Below are positions 12,448 through 23,839 of a DNA stretch of 64,000 bases, one piece after another. The stretch is from assembly GCA_003024175.1 (NCBI GenBank), contig MDYQ01000001.1, positions 248,001 to 312,000 on the forward strand, read 5' to 3'. The position numbers and the translations under genes are program-made. Numbering within the stretch: position 1 is the first letter of the stretch; every line of letters begins with the position of its first letter. Below the pieces are notes generated by a model. That model made no database searches and was not told the origin of the DNA. It saw only the letters and a program-made list of their open reading frames with translations. This DNA is from Planoprotostelium fungivorum. Lineage: Eukaryota; Evosea; Variosea; Cavosteliida; Cavosteliaceae.

Positions 12448-13351
12448 ATGGACAGACAGAATTCTACGTTGTCACGAAAGACCATCTTCAAGATTGTAGT
12501 TCTGGGAGAATCAGGGTGAGAAGATACATCGTAGCATCGTAACTACGTCGCAGTCTTGACCTTTGAATAGAGTTGGCAAGACGTCATTGTTAGAACGGTA
12601 TGTTACCGATCGCTTCTCCATGTTGTATAAAGCAACCATCGGTGAGTCCATCATGTTCGAATCGACCCTGAAATCCACAGGTGCCGATGTGATGACCAAA
12701 AACATAGAGCTAGAGAACCACAGGGTGGTCACATTACAGGTGGAGATCCATCACAGATTTAATTCGACGACTCATCACAGTCAGTTGTGGGACACAGCTG
12801 GCCAGGAGAGGTTTCAATCTCTGGGCACTTGTTTCTATCGCGGTGCCGACTGCTGCATCCTCGTCTACGATGGTGATCACGTGTCCATTCCCATTCTCCT
12901 CTCATGTATCGTCATCAGTTGGTATTCCTCAGACCTTCGAGAATTTGGACGTTTGGAGAAGAGAATTCTTGTTACAGGCTGGCATAGAACCCACGCAGAT
13001 CGAACACTTCCCATTCATCGTCTTAGGTAACAAAGTCGATAAGGAAGACAGAGCGGTGAGTCTATTCCTCTCCTTCATCATCTACAAATGCATCCATGTT
13101 CGATCACCTCCATTCATGCCTGATTTCCATCACAGGTCACGAGAAAGATGGGAGAGACGTGGTGTCAACAACACGGCAACTTACCTTATCTGGAGTGCTC
13201 TGCGAAAGACGACAAGAACGTGAAGACGGCTTTCTTAATGGCGGCCGAGCTGATCGACTCGCGGCGGAAAGAGACAGAAGTGAATCAAGTGGACTATGGA
13301 AAGATTGATCTGAGGAAGAATGCACCGACGAATGGAAGTGGTTGTTGTTAA
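12448..13351 (+). CDS. rab7: Rab7-like small GTPase
   Basis: Late-endosome/lysosome Rab. It starts [20 protein letters not shown]. The P loop [15 protein letters not shown] is split by an intron at about 12517-12570. The effector region [38 protein letters not shown] and VWRREFL all follow the Rab7 signature; NKVD and CSAKDDKNV complete the guanine site. The C-terminus GSGCC provides the double-cysteine geranylgeranylation signal. The length of about 200 residues is normal. Five introns of 40-70 bases are seen. It probably controls endosome-to-lysosome or phagosome maturation, which suits a phagotrophic amoeba. Confidence 0.92.
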
Positions 13352-13656
13352 TAGAACCAGGAATGGAGCCTGCGTCTCATCATGTCACACTCGAAGATGG
13401 CGAGTGATGGTGGATTGAGGAACCATCGTATAGGCAGTGTCTTTCGTTTCGGAGCTGATTTCTGATTCTCCTGCGGTCTTTCAAAGATGATCGAATCCCT
13501 ATGAGATGATCATCTGGAGGACATTATCCCCGCTCTGGATGATCTATGCCGAGCACGAGTTCAAGCACAGTGGATTCTTCCTTCCACCTTGCAGTTGGAG
13601 GACAAAGATGATTCACTTTTGACACCACGAGATAGAAAAGACCACGTTTCATTCCA
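13352..13656. other. Intergenic, 305 bases
   Basis: Between Rab7 and the following kinase, both on plus. No gene or recognisable site. Confidence 0.4.
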
Positions 13657-15586
13657 ATGAGCTACGTCGGGTCATTTGGACAAAGACAGACCACACCGGC
13701 AGACATGAGTAACACCCTCTCTCTTCGAGCCAGATATGAGCAGATGTCTCAGGCTGCCGCCTCTGACTCTTCTAACAAGCCTGCGGTGAAGGCATCTTAC
13801 AGTCAGGCAGCTGTGAATCGGAGGACCACTCTGAACACAAACGGGCAACCTGCTGAGCGTACTCAACACCCGCCTGTTGTGTCCAGTTTCTCGAGAGGTG
13901 AGATAGAGGATGTTATGATATAAATGCCAATTCGTGCAGGCCCAGTCAATTCCAATGCGAACAGTAGCGTGGCGAAGGCAGCTGCCGCATTCAATTCTAT
14001 TGCCAAAGAGGACGAAGGTGCCAACCGATCTAGACCCATCCAAAAACCAAAGGTGAGCACATCACATAATGCAACGCTCATTCCATCTCTAAATCCATCC
14101 AGGTCAATCCGACGAGAGCGACTGCAGTCTTTCAACCCCAACAAGTTCAGAAGGCATTCAACACGATGAGCCTCAATGAACAAGGAAAGAACACGTATGG
14201 AACGAAGGGAACCTACGGAACGCAGTCGAACAACTCTGCCCCAAAGACAACAGCGCCTCCCCCTCCCACTCCCAAATACTCAGCAGGTACACATCCTCCA
14301 CATCTCCTCGTTGTAGATTGACACCCACAGCAGCTCCCGTCAAAGTGGCACCCCCTCCACCCTCCACACCGCCCCCCGCCCCCACACCTGCCCCAGCCCC
14401 AGTAGCCGCCCCGGTACCGTGAGTGGATGATGACATCATGATTCGTCATCCACTGAATGTCCACCAGCCGTGCACCCACGGTCAGTCAACCTTCTGCGGC
14501 TTATGCCAATTTGGAGATCGCAGACAAATGGAAGATCGACTACGACAATTTAGAGTTTGATGAGATGGTGTCTGAAGGCAGTGCTGGCTCCGTCTATCTT
14601 GGATATTACTTTGGTACCCCCGTGGCCATCAAGAGTGAGTCTACAACGTTGTAGATGGTGTCTGACGCATTTCATCAGAATTATTCGCCCTGGCGGACAA
14701 TCAGAAGCATCTCGTGGCCAGAGAGTTTGCCATGCTGACGTGATCGATCTACAACGCTCCAATCGACTCACGTTTACAGCGGTGTAAATCACCCCAATAT
14801 CGTACAATTTTTGGGCATCTGCGATCACTCCACCGGCATCTACCTCATCACGGAATACATCGAGCACGGTGACCTCTTTGATCTCCTTGTCTTCAGTGGA
14901 CAGCCCCTCGATTGGAAGACGAAGGGAAAGATCAGTCTGCAGATCGCCCAAGCTTGCTATTATCTTCACGGAAAGAACATCATCCACAGAGATCTGAAGA
15001 GCCAGAATGTTTTGGTGAAAAGATGGAAAAATCGAATTATTCCTGATGCGTTGTAGATCGGAGAGGGACAGAAGGTTAAGCTGTGTGATTTGGGTGGGAG
15101 ATGATGGAGGAGTAATGTCTAAAAAGTCTCGCAGGTCTCGCCACTGTCGTAGAGAACAACAAGAGAATGACAATCTGTGGAACGAACGTGAGAATCCACC
15201 TCTTCCATCATCAAACACCATCTGATGTCATCCAGGAATGGATGGCACCCGAGATCACCATGGAGGACGTCTATGACGAGAAAGTGGACGTTTTTTCGTT
15301 CGGTATCGTCATGGTCGAGCTCATCAACCAGCGACCACCTCCCAGAAGAAGAATCGATGAGAGACTGGCTTTTGATGTGAAGGGCTTCTTGTCCACAATA
15401 CCAGAGGACACCCCCAGAGAACTCGCTCAGTTGGTCGTGGACTGCTGCAAGTTCAGCTCTAAAGAGAGACCGAGCTTCAAGGGTGAGAAAAGATTGAAGA
15501 TGGACGACGGTGAGCTGATAGAAGATGCAGAGATCGTCCCCAGACTGAGAAACTTGGTCAACAACCTCCCAGACCCTGATGAATAG
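13657..15586 (+). CDS. TKL-type protein kinase with Pro/Ala-rich N-terminus
   Basis: The N-terminal about 230 residues are low-complexity, rich in Ser, Gln, Pro and Ala. A kinase domain follows from about 14510 (WKIDYDNLEFDEMVSEGSAG). Motifs: SEGSAGSVYLG glycine loop, VAIK split by an intron, HPNIVQFLG, YLITEYIEHGDLFDLL, HRDLKSQNVLV, LCDLGLAT, MAPEI, DVFSFGIVMVELI and ERPSF. The magnesium loop is DLG instead of DFG, a tolerated change, so activity is likely. The intron at about 14636-14679 carries a perfect 16-base palindrome (14640-14655), and the one at about 15017-15057 ends in GTTGTAG. It ends LVNNLPDPDE at TAG 15586. The family is TKL (MLK/Raf-like); no pathway can be assigned. Confidence 0.85.
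14640..14655. repeat. Intronic perfect palindrome, TCTACAAC type
   Basis: TCTACAACGTTGTAGA, its own reverse complement, four bases inside a 44-base intron of the TKL kinase gene. The same 16-mer recurs at 26255, 26800 and 45927 in other introns. Confidence 0.9.
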
Positions 15587-15860
15587 ACGTGTATTTGAAA
15601 CGCTACAACTTTTGTAATTTTATAAAATTGCATTGGATATGTATGGTTTGATTGGATGAGAAATGGAGGAGAAAGAGAAGAGGAGGGATCGACTTTCATT
15701 ATATACGTGTATTAAGGCATACGTTGGTGTATTGTGGCAAAATCGTTCTATATATATGGTCTGTCTATGGAAGTCTCCGCTCTGTGTTCGTGTTCGAAAG
15801 CGAGATCTATGTGTCAAGTCCTTGAGTCGTTTCCTCTGGACCTTTCTTCCATTTCCAGCT

Positions 15861-16084
15861 CTATTGCGCCTCCAACATCAAGAAGCCGATAATGGCCGTT
15901 AAGATGTCGCTCTCTTGGCTCTCGTTGAGGTCAGGGGTAACCGATAGCTATATCCCATGTCAGTCCTCTGCTCTTCCACCTTCTAATTCAAAAAGACACT
16001 CACCGATTCTTCTGCCTTGACTTCTTCCACGTCGGTCAACATGGAGATGTTGCTGATAAACTCTTGTAATGCGGAGAAGGCCAT
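15861..16084 (-). CDS. Small uncharacterised protein (about 56 residues)
   Basis: The minus strand gives MAFSALQEFISNISMLTD then VEEVKAEES. After a 58-base intron (about 15932-15989) the second exon is LSVTPDLNESQESD, ILTAIIGFLMLEAQ and TAG (15861-15863). The start was chosen because the sequence just upstream (AACATCAAAGCAACACAGAAAG) resembles the A/C-rich leaders before other starts here. The protein is acidic, probably helical, with no motif I recognise. An extended model with upstream exons to about 16300 is possible. It lies tail to tail with the kinase before it and head to head with the acetyltransferase. Confidence 0.5.
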
Positions 16085-16595
16085 GTCTTTCTGTGTTGCT
16101 TTGATGTTCTTTGTTCGGTCGGTGTTGCAAGTTTGTAAGGGAATGCTCTTTTTCCCTCGCTGCGGAACGCGGTGGAAAAATCAGGGAGATGAAGTCGGAA
16201 GTTGCGCATAACTTGCGAACCCGCTCACACCTGTCCACAGCTGACACTTTCATCCTCATCTTTGCAGACAGAGAAGCTGTAGACGATGGCATCTGCATTA
16301 GAGGTCAGTCGATCGAGTCACTGAAGCGCGAGATGAAAAGGAGGAGGGAGGAGAACGAGATGTGTTTTCATTGGGGCTGTGAAAAGCTGGAATTGATGGT
16401 GTTGAATCGTTTCATTCTTTGAGTTTTGCGGTAGTTTCACTCAACACGGTGAACCGATGGAGTGCATGTATCTTCAGTGGATTTGTACACGAAAGAGGAT
16501 CTCCTCTTATGACCACCTGGATCTGTCTCTCCGATGGACATCATCGTCTTTTATTCTGATCACATCGATGACATGTCAGTTTCAAATTTACAAGG
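16085..16595. promoter_or_regulatory. Divergent intergenic region, 511 bases
   Basis: Between the small minus-strand gene and the plus-strand acetyltransferase. Short open frames are present but none forms a convincing gene; it may hold extra 5' exons of the small gene. Confidence 0.35.
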
Positions 16596-17417
16596 ATGAG
16601 TCACCATCCGTTGAGCACCACAGGATACCCCACTCCTAAGCCAGTCACATTGGAAGGTAAATATGTTCGTCTAGAGATATTGGAGGATCGTCACCTTCAG
16701 CAACTCTTTGATGCTGGTGTGGGAGATGAAGAGAGGTGATACCACCTCGTCTGTGCCAATGTTCACCGATACATCAGGTTCCGTTACATGTGGGATTCAC
16801 CACCGAAAGACGTGGAGGACATCAAGAAATGGGCTGTGAGTGGCAAGGTGAATGGATGTTATCTCATCCAATTGACAGCAAGCAATCTGGAACAAGGGAG
16901 AGGTCCCTTACGCCGTCGTAGATAAGAGTACAGGGCGTGTCGAGGGTAGACAAGTGAATGATCTTACATTATTTCCCTCTGATTTATGAATCAGACTCTG
17001 ATGTCCATCTTCCCCGAGCACGGTCGCATCGAGATCGGCCGCATCTTCTGGGGAAAGAAGATCATGCGATCTCGCGTGACGACAGAATCCATCTTCCTCA
17101 TCGCTCGTCACGTGTTTGAGGATCTTGGCTACCGACGTTTAGAGTGGACATGCAACGCGGAGAATGAGGCATCTCGTCGCGCCGCAGCCCGTTTCGGTTT
17201 CGAGTTTGAGGGCAAGCTGCGTCAGTGGATGGTCTGTAAGGGAGTCAATCGCGACAACATGTGGTTCAGCATCTTAGACCACGAGTGGAAAGACATCAAG
17301 GCGGGTTATGAACAATGGCTCCAGGAGAACAACTTTGACGATGCTGGAAATCAAAAGGAAAAATTGGTGACGAGAGGAAGGAAATCGGAAGAGAAGGTCA
17401 TCATGCTGAGCCAATGA
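16596..17417 (+). CDS. GNAT-family N-acetyltransferase
   Basis: Exons give MSHHPLSTTGYPTPKPVTLE, then GKYVRLEILEDRHLQQLFDA. Further exons are RYMWDSPPKDVEDIKKWA (about 16781-16836) and WNKGEVPYAVVDKSTGRVEG. The large last exon (16995-17417) has EIGRIFWGKKIMRSRVTTE, EDLGYRRLEWTCNAENEASR and AARFGFEFEGKLRQWMV. This is the RimJ/RimL-like GNAT layout: the motif after WGKK takes the place of the acetyl-CoA loop, and N-x-x-S-R-x-A-A-x-x-x-G-F-x-x-E-G is the family's C-terminal hallmark. It probably acetylates an amino group of a protein or small molecule using acetyl-CoA. A basic tail (LVTRGRKSEEKVIML) follows. Three short introns are seen and the frame is intact. Confidence 0.85.
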
Positions 17418-17549
17418 GATCATCGAATAATAGACTTATTTCATATCACGGTTGCTATCATCTAGTCGAGTTTAGAAGAGCACGAAGCAGGTCCGCGATC
17501 ATCAGAATAGAAGATCAAGCAATATCGAATAAAACAGACTCAATACAAT

Positions 17550-18870
17550 TTATTGTTCATTTTGTGATGGAGATATCCTCTCCACAGACCGACATATCTC
17601 AACAAAACTCGGTCGATTTTCAGATTCGTGCTCCCAACACCCTGCAACGATTCATTTTTCTCCCCCTCCTCCCGCTCACCTCTCATCAGAAGTTGGAGAA
17701 TCTCTGGAGCATCTATGGGAACGTTCAGTCGCCTTTTCGCCGTCACGACCATGTCACAGACGGACGTGTGGGAGAAACTGTCCCACGGAACACCCTTCGT
17801 CCATACCTCCCACATCAAGACCCTATCAGGTGTGTCAGGTGACATCATCATCAGAAGTCGCACCCGAATGAAAAAACTGAAGAGGTCAGTGTGAATCATT
17901 AGATGTCTTTTGCTCACCATCCGTTTTTCCGTGGTACACTTGCCGTGATATCGCTGCAGTATCTCAGTCTCCATGGTGAATGTGATGTACAAGACAGTCT
18001 TCACCTTCTGGAGCAGAATATTGGGGGAGACCAAAGGGTGAGTCAGATAACATCTCATCAAGGATGGATGGCACTCTCCTCGACATGGCAAAATCAGACA
18101 ACTTGGGTTGCAAGTCATCACTGATGCTCAGTGAGAAAGGAAGAGGAGATAAGATCGATCACCTCAGCATGATGTTGAACGAATTGATGTTTCGATGGAT
18201 GATCTGGATGGTTCAGAGATGCGACGCGGTTGTTTGTACGGCTCACCTTCTCTTCGTGAAGGTGGTTGATGCCTTGTGCGATGCCAATGATGATCTTGAT
18301 CTTCTCTTCTAATTTTAATTCGTGTCTTGCCAGGTAATTTCGAAGGGACACCGGGCAGAACTCGCTGTGACATCGATTAAGAGGATGAGGGCGATGGATG
18401 ATGCACACGTGATGATTCCGAGAGGTTGCGGGATGAAAGTGAGACCACAGAAGAAGACAACGTTCTGTGAGGTGTAAGAAAGACGTGATGCTATTGAATG
18501 TTACCGGATGGCGGATCCTCTGTATGACATCGACTTCTGTCTGTGTCGGATAAATTAAGAGGGGTGGTGATGTGAGTGACTTACCATGAAATCTTGCAGC
18601 TGTTGACTGGTAACATTCGGATCTCCTTTCGTCTGCGATGGTCGGTGTCACATCGAGATGGATGGCTCACCTGTCGGAACACCACGGGAGTTGATCTCCA
18701 TTCAGCTCTGAGTGTGACCTTGTTGCCTCCATATTCCGTCCGATGATTGGCCATCATTGTCTTCTTGTGGATGCTCACAGGTGATAAGAACTTGAGATCA
18801 TCGTAATTGACCTACCTCCGTGTCAGACAGGGTGCCACGCAAACGACAGACTCACCACTGCGTCGACCAT
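17550..18870 (-). CDS. TKL-like pseudokinase
   Basis: About nine minus-strand exons give a kinase fold: MVDAVVNYDDLKFLSP, GNKVTLRAEWRSTPVVFRQ, EVDVIQRIRHPNVVFFCGL, TEFCPVSLRNYLARHEL, IAQGINHLHEEKIIHRNIN, SFNIMLSDDLQPKLSDFAMS, YSAPE, DVFSFGVLMWEVWTKGVPW and GCWEHESENRPSFVEI. Three catalytic positions are changed: the VAIK lysine is Arg (VVFR), the HRD aspartate is Asn (HRN), and DFG is DFA, so it should not phosphorylate. A 13-base micro-exon (17864-17876) is needed to join KTDV to VLMWE as the conserved DVFSFG. The stop TAA overlaps an AATAAA. There is no other domain, so the whole protein (about 270 residues) is kinase fold; it probably acts as a scaffold or allosteric partner. Confidence 0.82.
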
Positions 18871-19498
18871 GTCTTTATCTCTGTCAACTCCTGAGTCTAT
18901 TGGGTTTTATATTGTGATATGGATAGGGAGTTCCCGATATTCTTCTGTAGGGGAACCACTGAGTGTCCCGTCGCAGACTTCTCTGAAAGACGTCAGACAC
19001 AAACAATTATTTTGTGATTCAGGTTGTTTTCTTCTGGAGAGCGACTGACGCCCCACGGCCTTTCTCCTCAATGTCGTGCGAGCGTTCTGTCCATCGATAT
19101 AATTACCATCACGTAGGCTTTGTGTGTTGGAGACCACATCGATGGGGTTCGAACTCTTCAATGATAATCTTGCAAGAATGATCGAGCACGATGAATAGGA
19201 TGACATTGCCTGACAATCACGATCGAAGAATGGGTCAGCGCGTACATTACAGGCATTCTCAGACCAAATGGCTTACCATCTATTGTGCGGCCCATGCGAC
19301 TATAAGATGTTGCTCGCCGTCAATCAGCCAGGTGCTCGTGAGAAGTGAATTCTCCCAGAAAGAGCAGTGGGGGTGGTTTCGCTCTCTTGTTGCCCCATGC
19401 ATTCGGCTAATTTCCTCCCATAGAGTAATCAATGCGTAGTCGCTAATCTGGCTAAGGCGCGATGAATGACAGATGAAAGTACGGCATTTACTCTGATT
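18871..19498. other. Intergenic, 628 bases
   Basis: A minus-strand open frame at 18907-19206 and a plus-strand one at 19191-19439 exist, but neither has a motif or a plausible splice chain. Promoters of the flanking divergent genes should be here. Confidence 0.35.
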
Positions 19499-20075
19499 AT
19501 GATGTTTCGTAGAGGTTTACACGTTTTTCGGGGCACCTTGAGGCTGTGTCTTCGCGGAGTGCGAGTCCGAGGGCCATTTAAGTCAAGCTGGGTGCGATGA
19601 AGAGGTGGATCAATCATGTTGAGCGTCTTGTCTAATGGTGTCTTGAAGGTCGAGGGACGAACAATCGGAGCCCAGTTGGGTGCAACTTCACGAGCAACTG
19701 CGATCGCACTGGAAAGAGTCACCTCCTCTACCTACTTCAGACCCAACACTTCCTCACTTGGAAGAACCATCACCGGTCGTATCACCAACGAACGACAAGA
19801 GAGGAAAAACGCATGAGAAATTGCCCACGATAGAAGAGGTGAACAGTAGTCCACCATCACAGCTGAAGGTACACAGGAAGAAGGTGATTGAACGAAACGC
19901 ATGCCATCTCATTTTCCATCGGCCACATCATTTCGCGAAAGACGCGATCTTCACAGAGACCATCACGAATCGAACCACCCCTCCGTCTTCACTGCATAAA
20001 CCCTTCGAACCGTTTTATTTCTCTATCTTCGGGGCGGGAGCCAGAGAATGCTTCACGGCAAAGACGCCCGAGTGA
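19499..20075 (+). CDS. Putative small mitochondrial protein, unknown
   Basis: Exon 1 gives MMFRRGLHVFRGTLRLCLRG then VRVRGPFK: Arg-rich, no acidic residue, amphipathic, like a mitochondrial presequence. An intron (about 19589-19646) joins in phase to SRDEQSEPSWVQLHEQLRSH, then a Pro/Ser-rich stretch (TSDPTLPHLEEPSPVV) and KLPTIEEVNSSPPSQLK. After this the frame stays open to TGA 20075, or a further intron may start at the GTACAC after QLK. No family is recognised. The 3' end overlaps the last 60 bases of the opposite-strand UV endonuclease gene, which is odd and makes the end uncertain. Confidence 0.42.
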
Positions 20076-22468
20076 TGTTGTTTCCCATCGTCTCCCATCA
20101 CTTCCTTCTTCACTTCCCCGTCCGATTTAGAGGAGTAGCCGTCCTCTGAATAGTCTGCGTCTGTCTCGCTCGAGTCGGTCTCGTGAGATCCTCCCTTTCT
20201 CCTTCTAGAAGTCAAGCTCTTACGAGATGGAGTGATGGTGGCGGCGGTGCGCGCCTGACACGAGTCAATCGGAGTTCCATCACGTCCGTCTACCTCATCT
20301 TCGATGATCTCTTCGGCCGAGCTGTCTTGACTCGACATGTTCTCCTTGTAATTCGGTTTCTTCGCTCGGCTAGCCCTCTTCGGTCTCTCGCTGTGTCGGT
20401 GTCAGAGATGATGATGATGATGGTGATGAGGTACCTGGCATCTTCTTCGGATGATTCGGAGACGCTTGCCTGGGCCTTCTTAGCCCTGACAGTCTTCGGT
20501 TTCTTGGCTGGACTCTCCTTCTTCACCCTGCTCTTCCTCTTTCCGGGAATTTTCTCGACGATCTCGACCGAGTCCTTCAGTACCTCTCTACGTAAGTCGG
20601 AGGAAATTTCGACGAGATCTCACCACTTCTCCCTTCTCTTGTGACATCTGGGAACCATCGACCAGTTCAGCCATGTCTTCACCGTACACTTCTCCTTCTT
20701 CTCCTTCTTTCACGATGACCTGTACAAGTCAGGCGGGAAATTTCCATGAATTTTCGCACCTTCTTTCTGTGAATCTTCTTCTTCCCCTTCTTCGGTTCGT
20801 CGTCATCCGTTTCAATCTGTGGAATGTTGGTATAATTTCCATCGAAATTTCCTCACTTCATCTACAACGACCTTCTTCTTCTTGGGTTGTCTCACTTTAA
20901 CCCCGATTTTCGTATCGGGAGTCATGATGGATGCATCGACAGGGTACAGATCGTAAATCTGATACAACTGCAACACCGCCATCTCTTTGTCTCTGAGTCA
21001 TCATCAGAGACATGAGATGATGAGACACAAGATGAGACACAAGATGATGAGACACAAGATGATGAGACACTCACTTGGCTTCGATCATGAGATCGACATC
21101 ATCGGCACATGGAGGTAAGCTCATGACACGGCTGCTGTGGCCTCTGCGTTCTGCAACGGTGACGGCTCCAGGTCTGCCTTCGGAATAATGTTGCTTGGGG
21201 CGAATTCCTCTCTCTTTGAAGATCTACAACGAGCCAGTTAGAAGGGATGATGGATGACGTCACACCTCGTTGATGGCGGGAATATATTCTGGGAGGGGCT
21301 TAGAAGAGAGGTTGATGCTGTCGTGGTGCCAATCTACAACCTGCCATATCGATCAGCCTCACACGAGATATCTCCGTCACCATGGGGATCTTCAGCTTCT
21401 GACACAGAGGTAGGAGGTCCTGATCACGTGATCAGCCGGATCTATTTTTAGATCCCTCTCACCTCGACGTTGTAGCACAGCTCGTCGTTCTCGAGGACGA
21501 TCCTGTCTCTCACGTTCTTCGGTACTTTCTTCCAATTTTCTTCAAATCTGGCCATGGCTTTGTCTTTTCCGTCGTATTTCCCGCCCATGTGGATGATCAT
21601 GACGCTGTCCGGTCCCATTCCCATCAAGTCCAAAACCTACGATTCAAAATTCAAACGACCGAAATGGCGGGAAACATCCACCTCGCACTCTCGCTCGAGG
21701 GTTCGGATGGAGTTAACGATGACACTCTCCCTGGGAGAGCCCCTGATGACGTCATCACACGTCATCGCGTCGCAAATGATTGAGACTCACAGTTGATTGA
21801 ATTGACCGGGGTGGGCGGTTAATCTGTGGCCGTGCTCCCTGGCCCACTTTCCGGTCTCGGCCAACACCTACACATGTCGGCTCCATCTCATTATTTCATC
21901 TCACCTCGGGGACACCCGGAACGTCTTTTAAGAGGTAGCCCACCTCTTCATGACTGGCGAACGGAAACATCTCACTGCTGACTCGCATGAACTTGATGTT
22001 GTGTTCGTCATTCCATTTCAGCATGGGTAAGAGATCTTGTGCGTTCTTCAAGGCGAGACCGAAGATCTGATTGATGTGAGAATGACGATGGAGTGTTCTC
22101 GTTCACTTTGTCTTTACCGCCTTCTCGAGCGGTGGCGAGACGACAAGTTCGCGAGCAGAAGATGGGCTCTGGTTTCATTTTACGGAGGACGGTGTTCAGA
22201 CATGCATAACCCAATCGTCCTCTTTGTGGACGTCAACATTGGTGATGTCATCTGAGTGATCGACTCACTTGAAGGTGGTGGTTTTTTTTGGTAGTGGTTC
22301 GTCAGGTTTAGTCTCTGTCGGTTTCGATTTCTCTTCAGACATTTCCGCTGTGCTTCTGAATGTGTATGATCTAATTGGCGGTGTCACTCGATGAACATTT
22401 AATCGAAAAGGATTAGACATCATCTTATTCACACTGAGAGAGGATAATCCTCTACACAGCGATAACAT
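20015..22468 (-). CDS. uve1: UV-damage endonuclease (UVDE) with mitochondrial-type leader
   Basis: TIM-barrel metal-dependent nuclease that nicks 5' to UV photoproducts and other distortions (alternative excision repair). Minus-strand exons give FKGRLGYACLN, IFCSRTCRLAT, NAQDLLPMLKWN, HRLTAHPGQFNQL, LDLMGMGPDSVMIIHMGGKY, RIVLENDELCYNVE and RPKQHYSEGRP. These are the hallmark UVDE segments, including the metal-binding His/Glu residues. The N-terminus MLSLCRGLSSLSVNKMMSNP then FRLNVHRVTPPIRSYTFRS is basic, Ser-rich and lacks acidic residues for about 40 positions, suggesting import into mitochondria; alternative starts MMSN and MSEE could give a nuclear form. The C-terminus adds an unusual tail of alternating Lys-rich (PAKKPKTVRAKKA) and acidic/Ser-rich segments, possibly nuclear targeting or DNA binding. 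AATAAA overlaps the stop. Confidence 0.88.
21007..21073. repeat. Intronic minisatellite (GATGATGAGACACAA)
   Basis: Four imperfect tandem copies of a 12-15-base unit GATGATGAGACACAA lie in an intron of the UV endonuclease gene. The unit copies vary by loss of one GAT. Confidence 0.8.
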
Positions 22469-22978
22469 GATGCAAGATGGCTAATATAGTCAGGAGAGGG
22501 AGGAAGATGACAGCACCTACTTGGCGTGCGTGCGTGTTGGTTGAGGCGTGATTTGTGAGATTTTGGCTGGATGAGTCGAACCTCTGAATTGTGACGGAGA
22601 TTTCTCAAAATCACGTGCACACGGTGTGGGTCACGTGATACAAATGGAATGCACGTAGGGACACAACTCCAAACGATGATATCCAACAAGCACGCAAAGT
22701 CTTTATTCACGCAGACATACCGATGCAAGGTCCGACCAATGACAAATGGGAGCCGGTGCATTCCGCACCCTGTGCAATTCCGCCATCAATCGACACTAGC
22801 TCAGACACCAGTGAAGGTGATGTGACCGTCGGTGATTCCTACTGACGTCACATAGATCTCTGAAACAAACGAAACAGTCAAAGAGAAAGTGTATGAGCCC
22901 TCTTCGAAATCCATTGTTGGTCGGTGGGTCCTCCTCTCGTCGTCACACGTCTCAGTTCACCACAGAACGATCAAGAGA
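22469..22978. promoter_or_regulatory. Divergent promoter region, 510 bases
   Basis: Between the UV endonuclease and the next small plus-strand gene. A CTGACGTCAC word lies at about 22842. No gene is seen. Confidence 0.35.
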
Positions 22979-23506
22979 ATGCAAGGATCAGTCGCTGAAG
23001 ATTCGGTGCTGGGACAGAAGTTGAGAGACGCCAAGCATGATGTCACGAGCAGATTGGCTCACAGAGCTGACGACGCCTTCCATGCAGCATTGGACACTTC
23101 CGTTTCCAAATTGGCCGAAACTTTACAAACGACCGCTATCGCGTTGCACAAGTGAGACTCTCGTCCAACGTCTTAATCTGAACGTCAAAGGAATGGTTTC
23201 AGTCACGCTAATCTGAACGCTGGCATCAGCATATCGAAAGTTTCACTTCACGTCACCGCCTCTCTCAAGGACATCTTACCAGGAGTTCCAGCTGAAAAAC
23301 TCAAAGAACACGAATTGGATAAAGAACAGGTGATGATGCACATCAGACATCCTGCACGGTGTGACGTCTGACTTCGTAAAGGTGAAAGAGAACATGAAGA
23401 AGGAGAAACCAGGTGAGATGAGCTGATAAGACACAAAGAATGACAACAAACAGGAAACGAAGAGAAGGACAAGAAGAAGAAAACGAAGCACTCGAAAGAC
23501 GAATAA
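22979..23506 (+). CDS. Small uncharacterised protein with Lys-rich tail
   Basis: Four exons give about 130 residues: MQGSVAEDSVLGQKLRDAKH, HRADDAFHAALDTSVSKLAE, ANLNAGISISKVSLHVTASL, KDILPGVPAEKLKEHELDKE and a tail of Lys/Glu (EEKDKKKKTKHSKDE). The introns are 38-50 bases and all keep frame. The first part looks like a helical, possibly coiled or amphipathic domain; the end is strongly basic. I do not recognise a family. The stop TAA lies within GAATAAAATAG, so the poly(A) signal overlaps the last codons. Confidence 0.65.
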
Positions 23507-23839
23507 AATAGACAAATCGAATTTCATCTTTCATTTCGCACCTGTTGCCCTCAGACTTTGAGAAAATTGCACAAGCGTATCTCAAATTCGGAACACTTCC
23601 ACATGATGATTCTGTCTCCCACCGATTACCTCCAATCCTCTCAAATGCGTTCAAAATGAGGACGCCGTGTGTTCACTAGGAGACGAATCTGTGCTAACTT
23701 TCGAAATCTGCGTATTTTCTTCCATCAATCGTGTTCGAGGTCAACCTCAACGCGGCAAGATGTGGATGATGGCTGCACTGCGTACGTTGTTCAGGGAGTG
23801 TCTATAGAGGTGCGTCTTCACACGAGTGGACCTGTCTAA
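23507..23839. other. Intergenic, 333 bases
   Basis: Between two plus-strand genes; nothing recognised. Confidence 0.4.

Noticed and set aside
19135-19175. GGTTCGAAC word resembling a tRNA T loop
   Set aside because: The flanking bases do not pair as a T stem and no anticodon arm is found at the right distance.
18907-19206. Minus-strand open frame of 99 codons upstream of the pseudokinase
   Set aside because: No motif, no splice partner, and it would need to end before a separate start at 18870. It is probably 5' flank.
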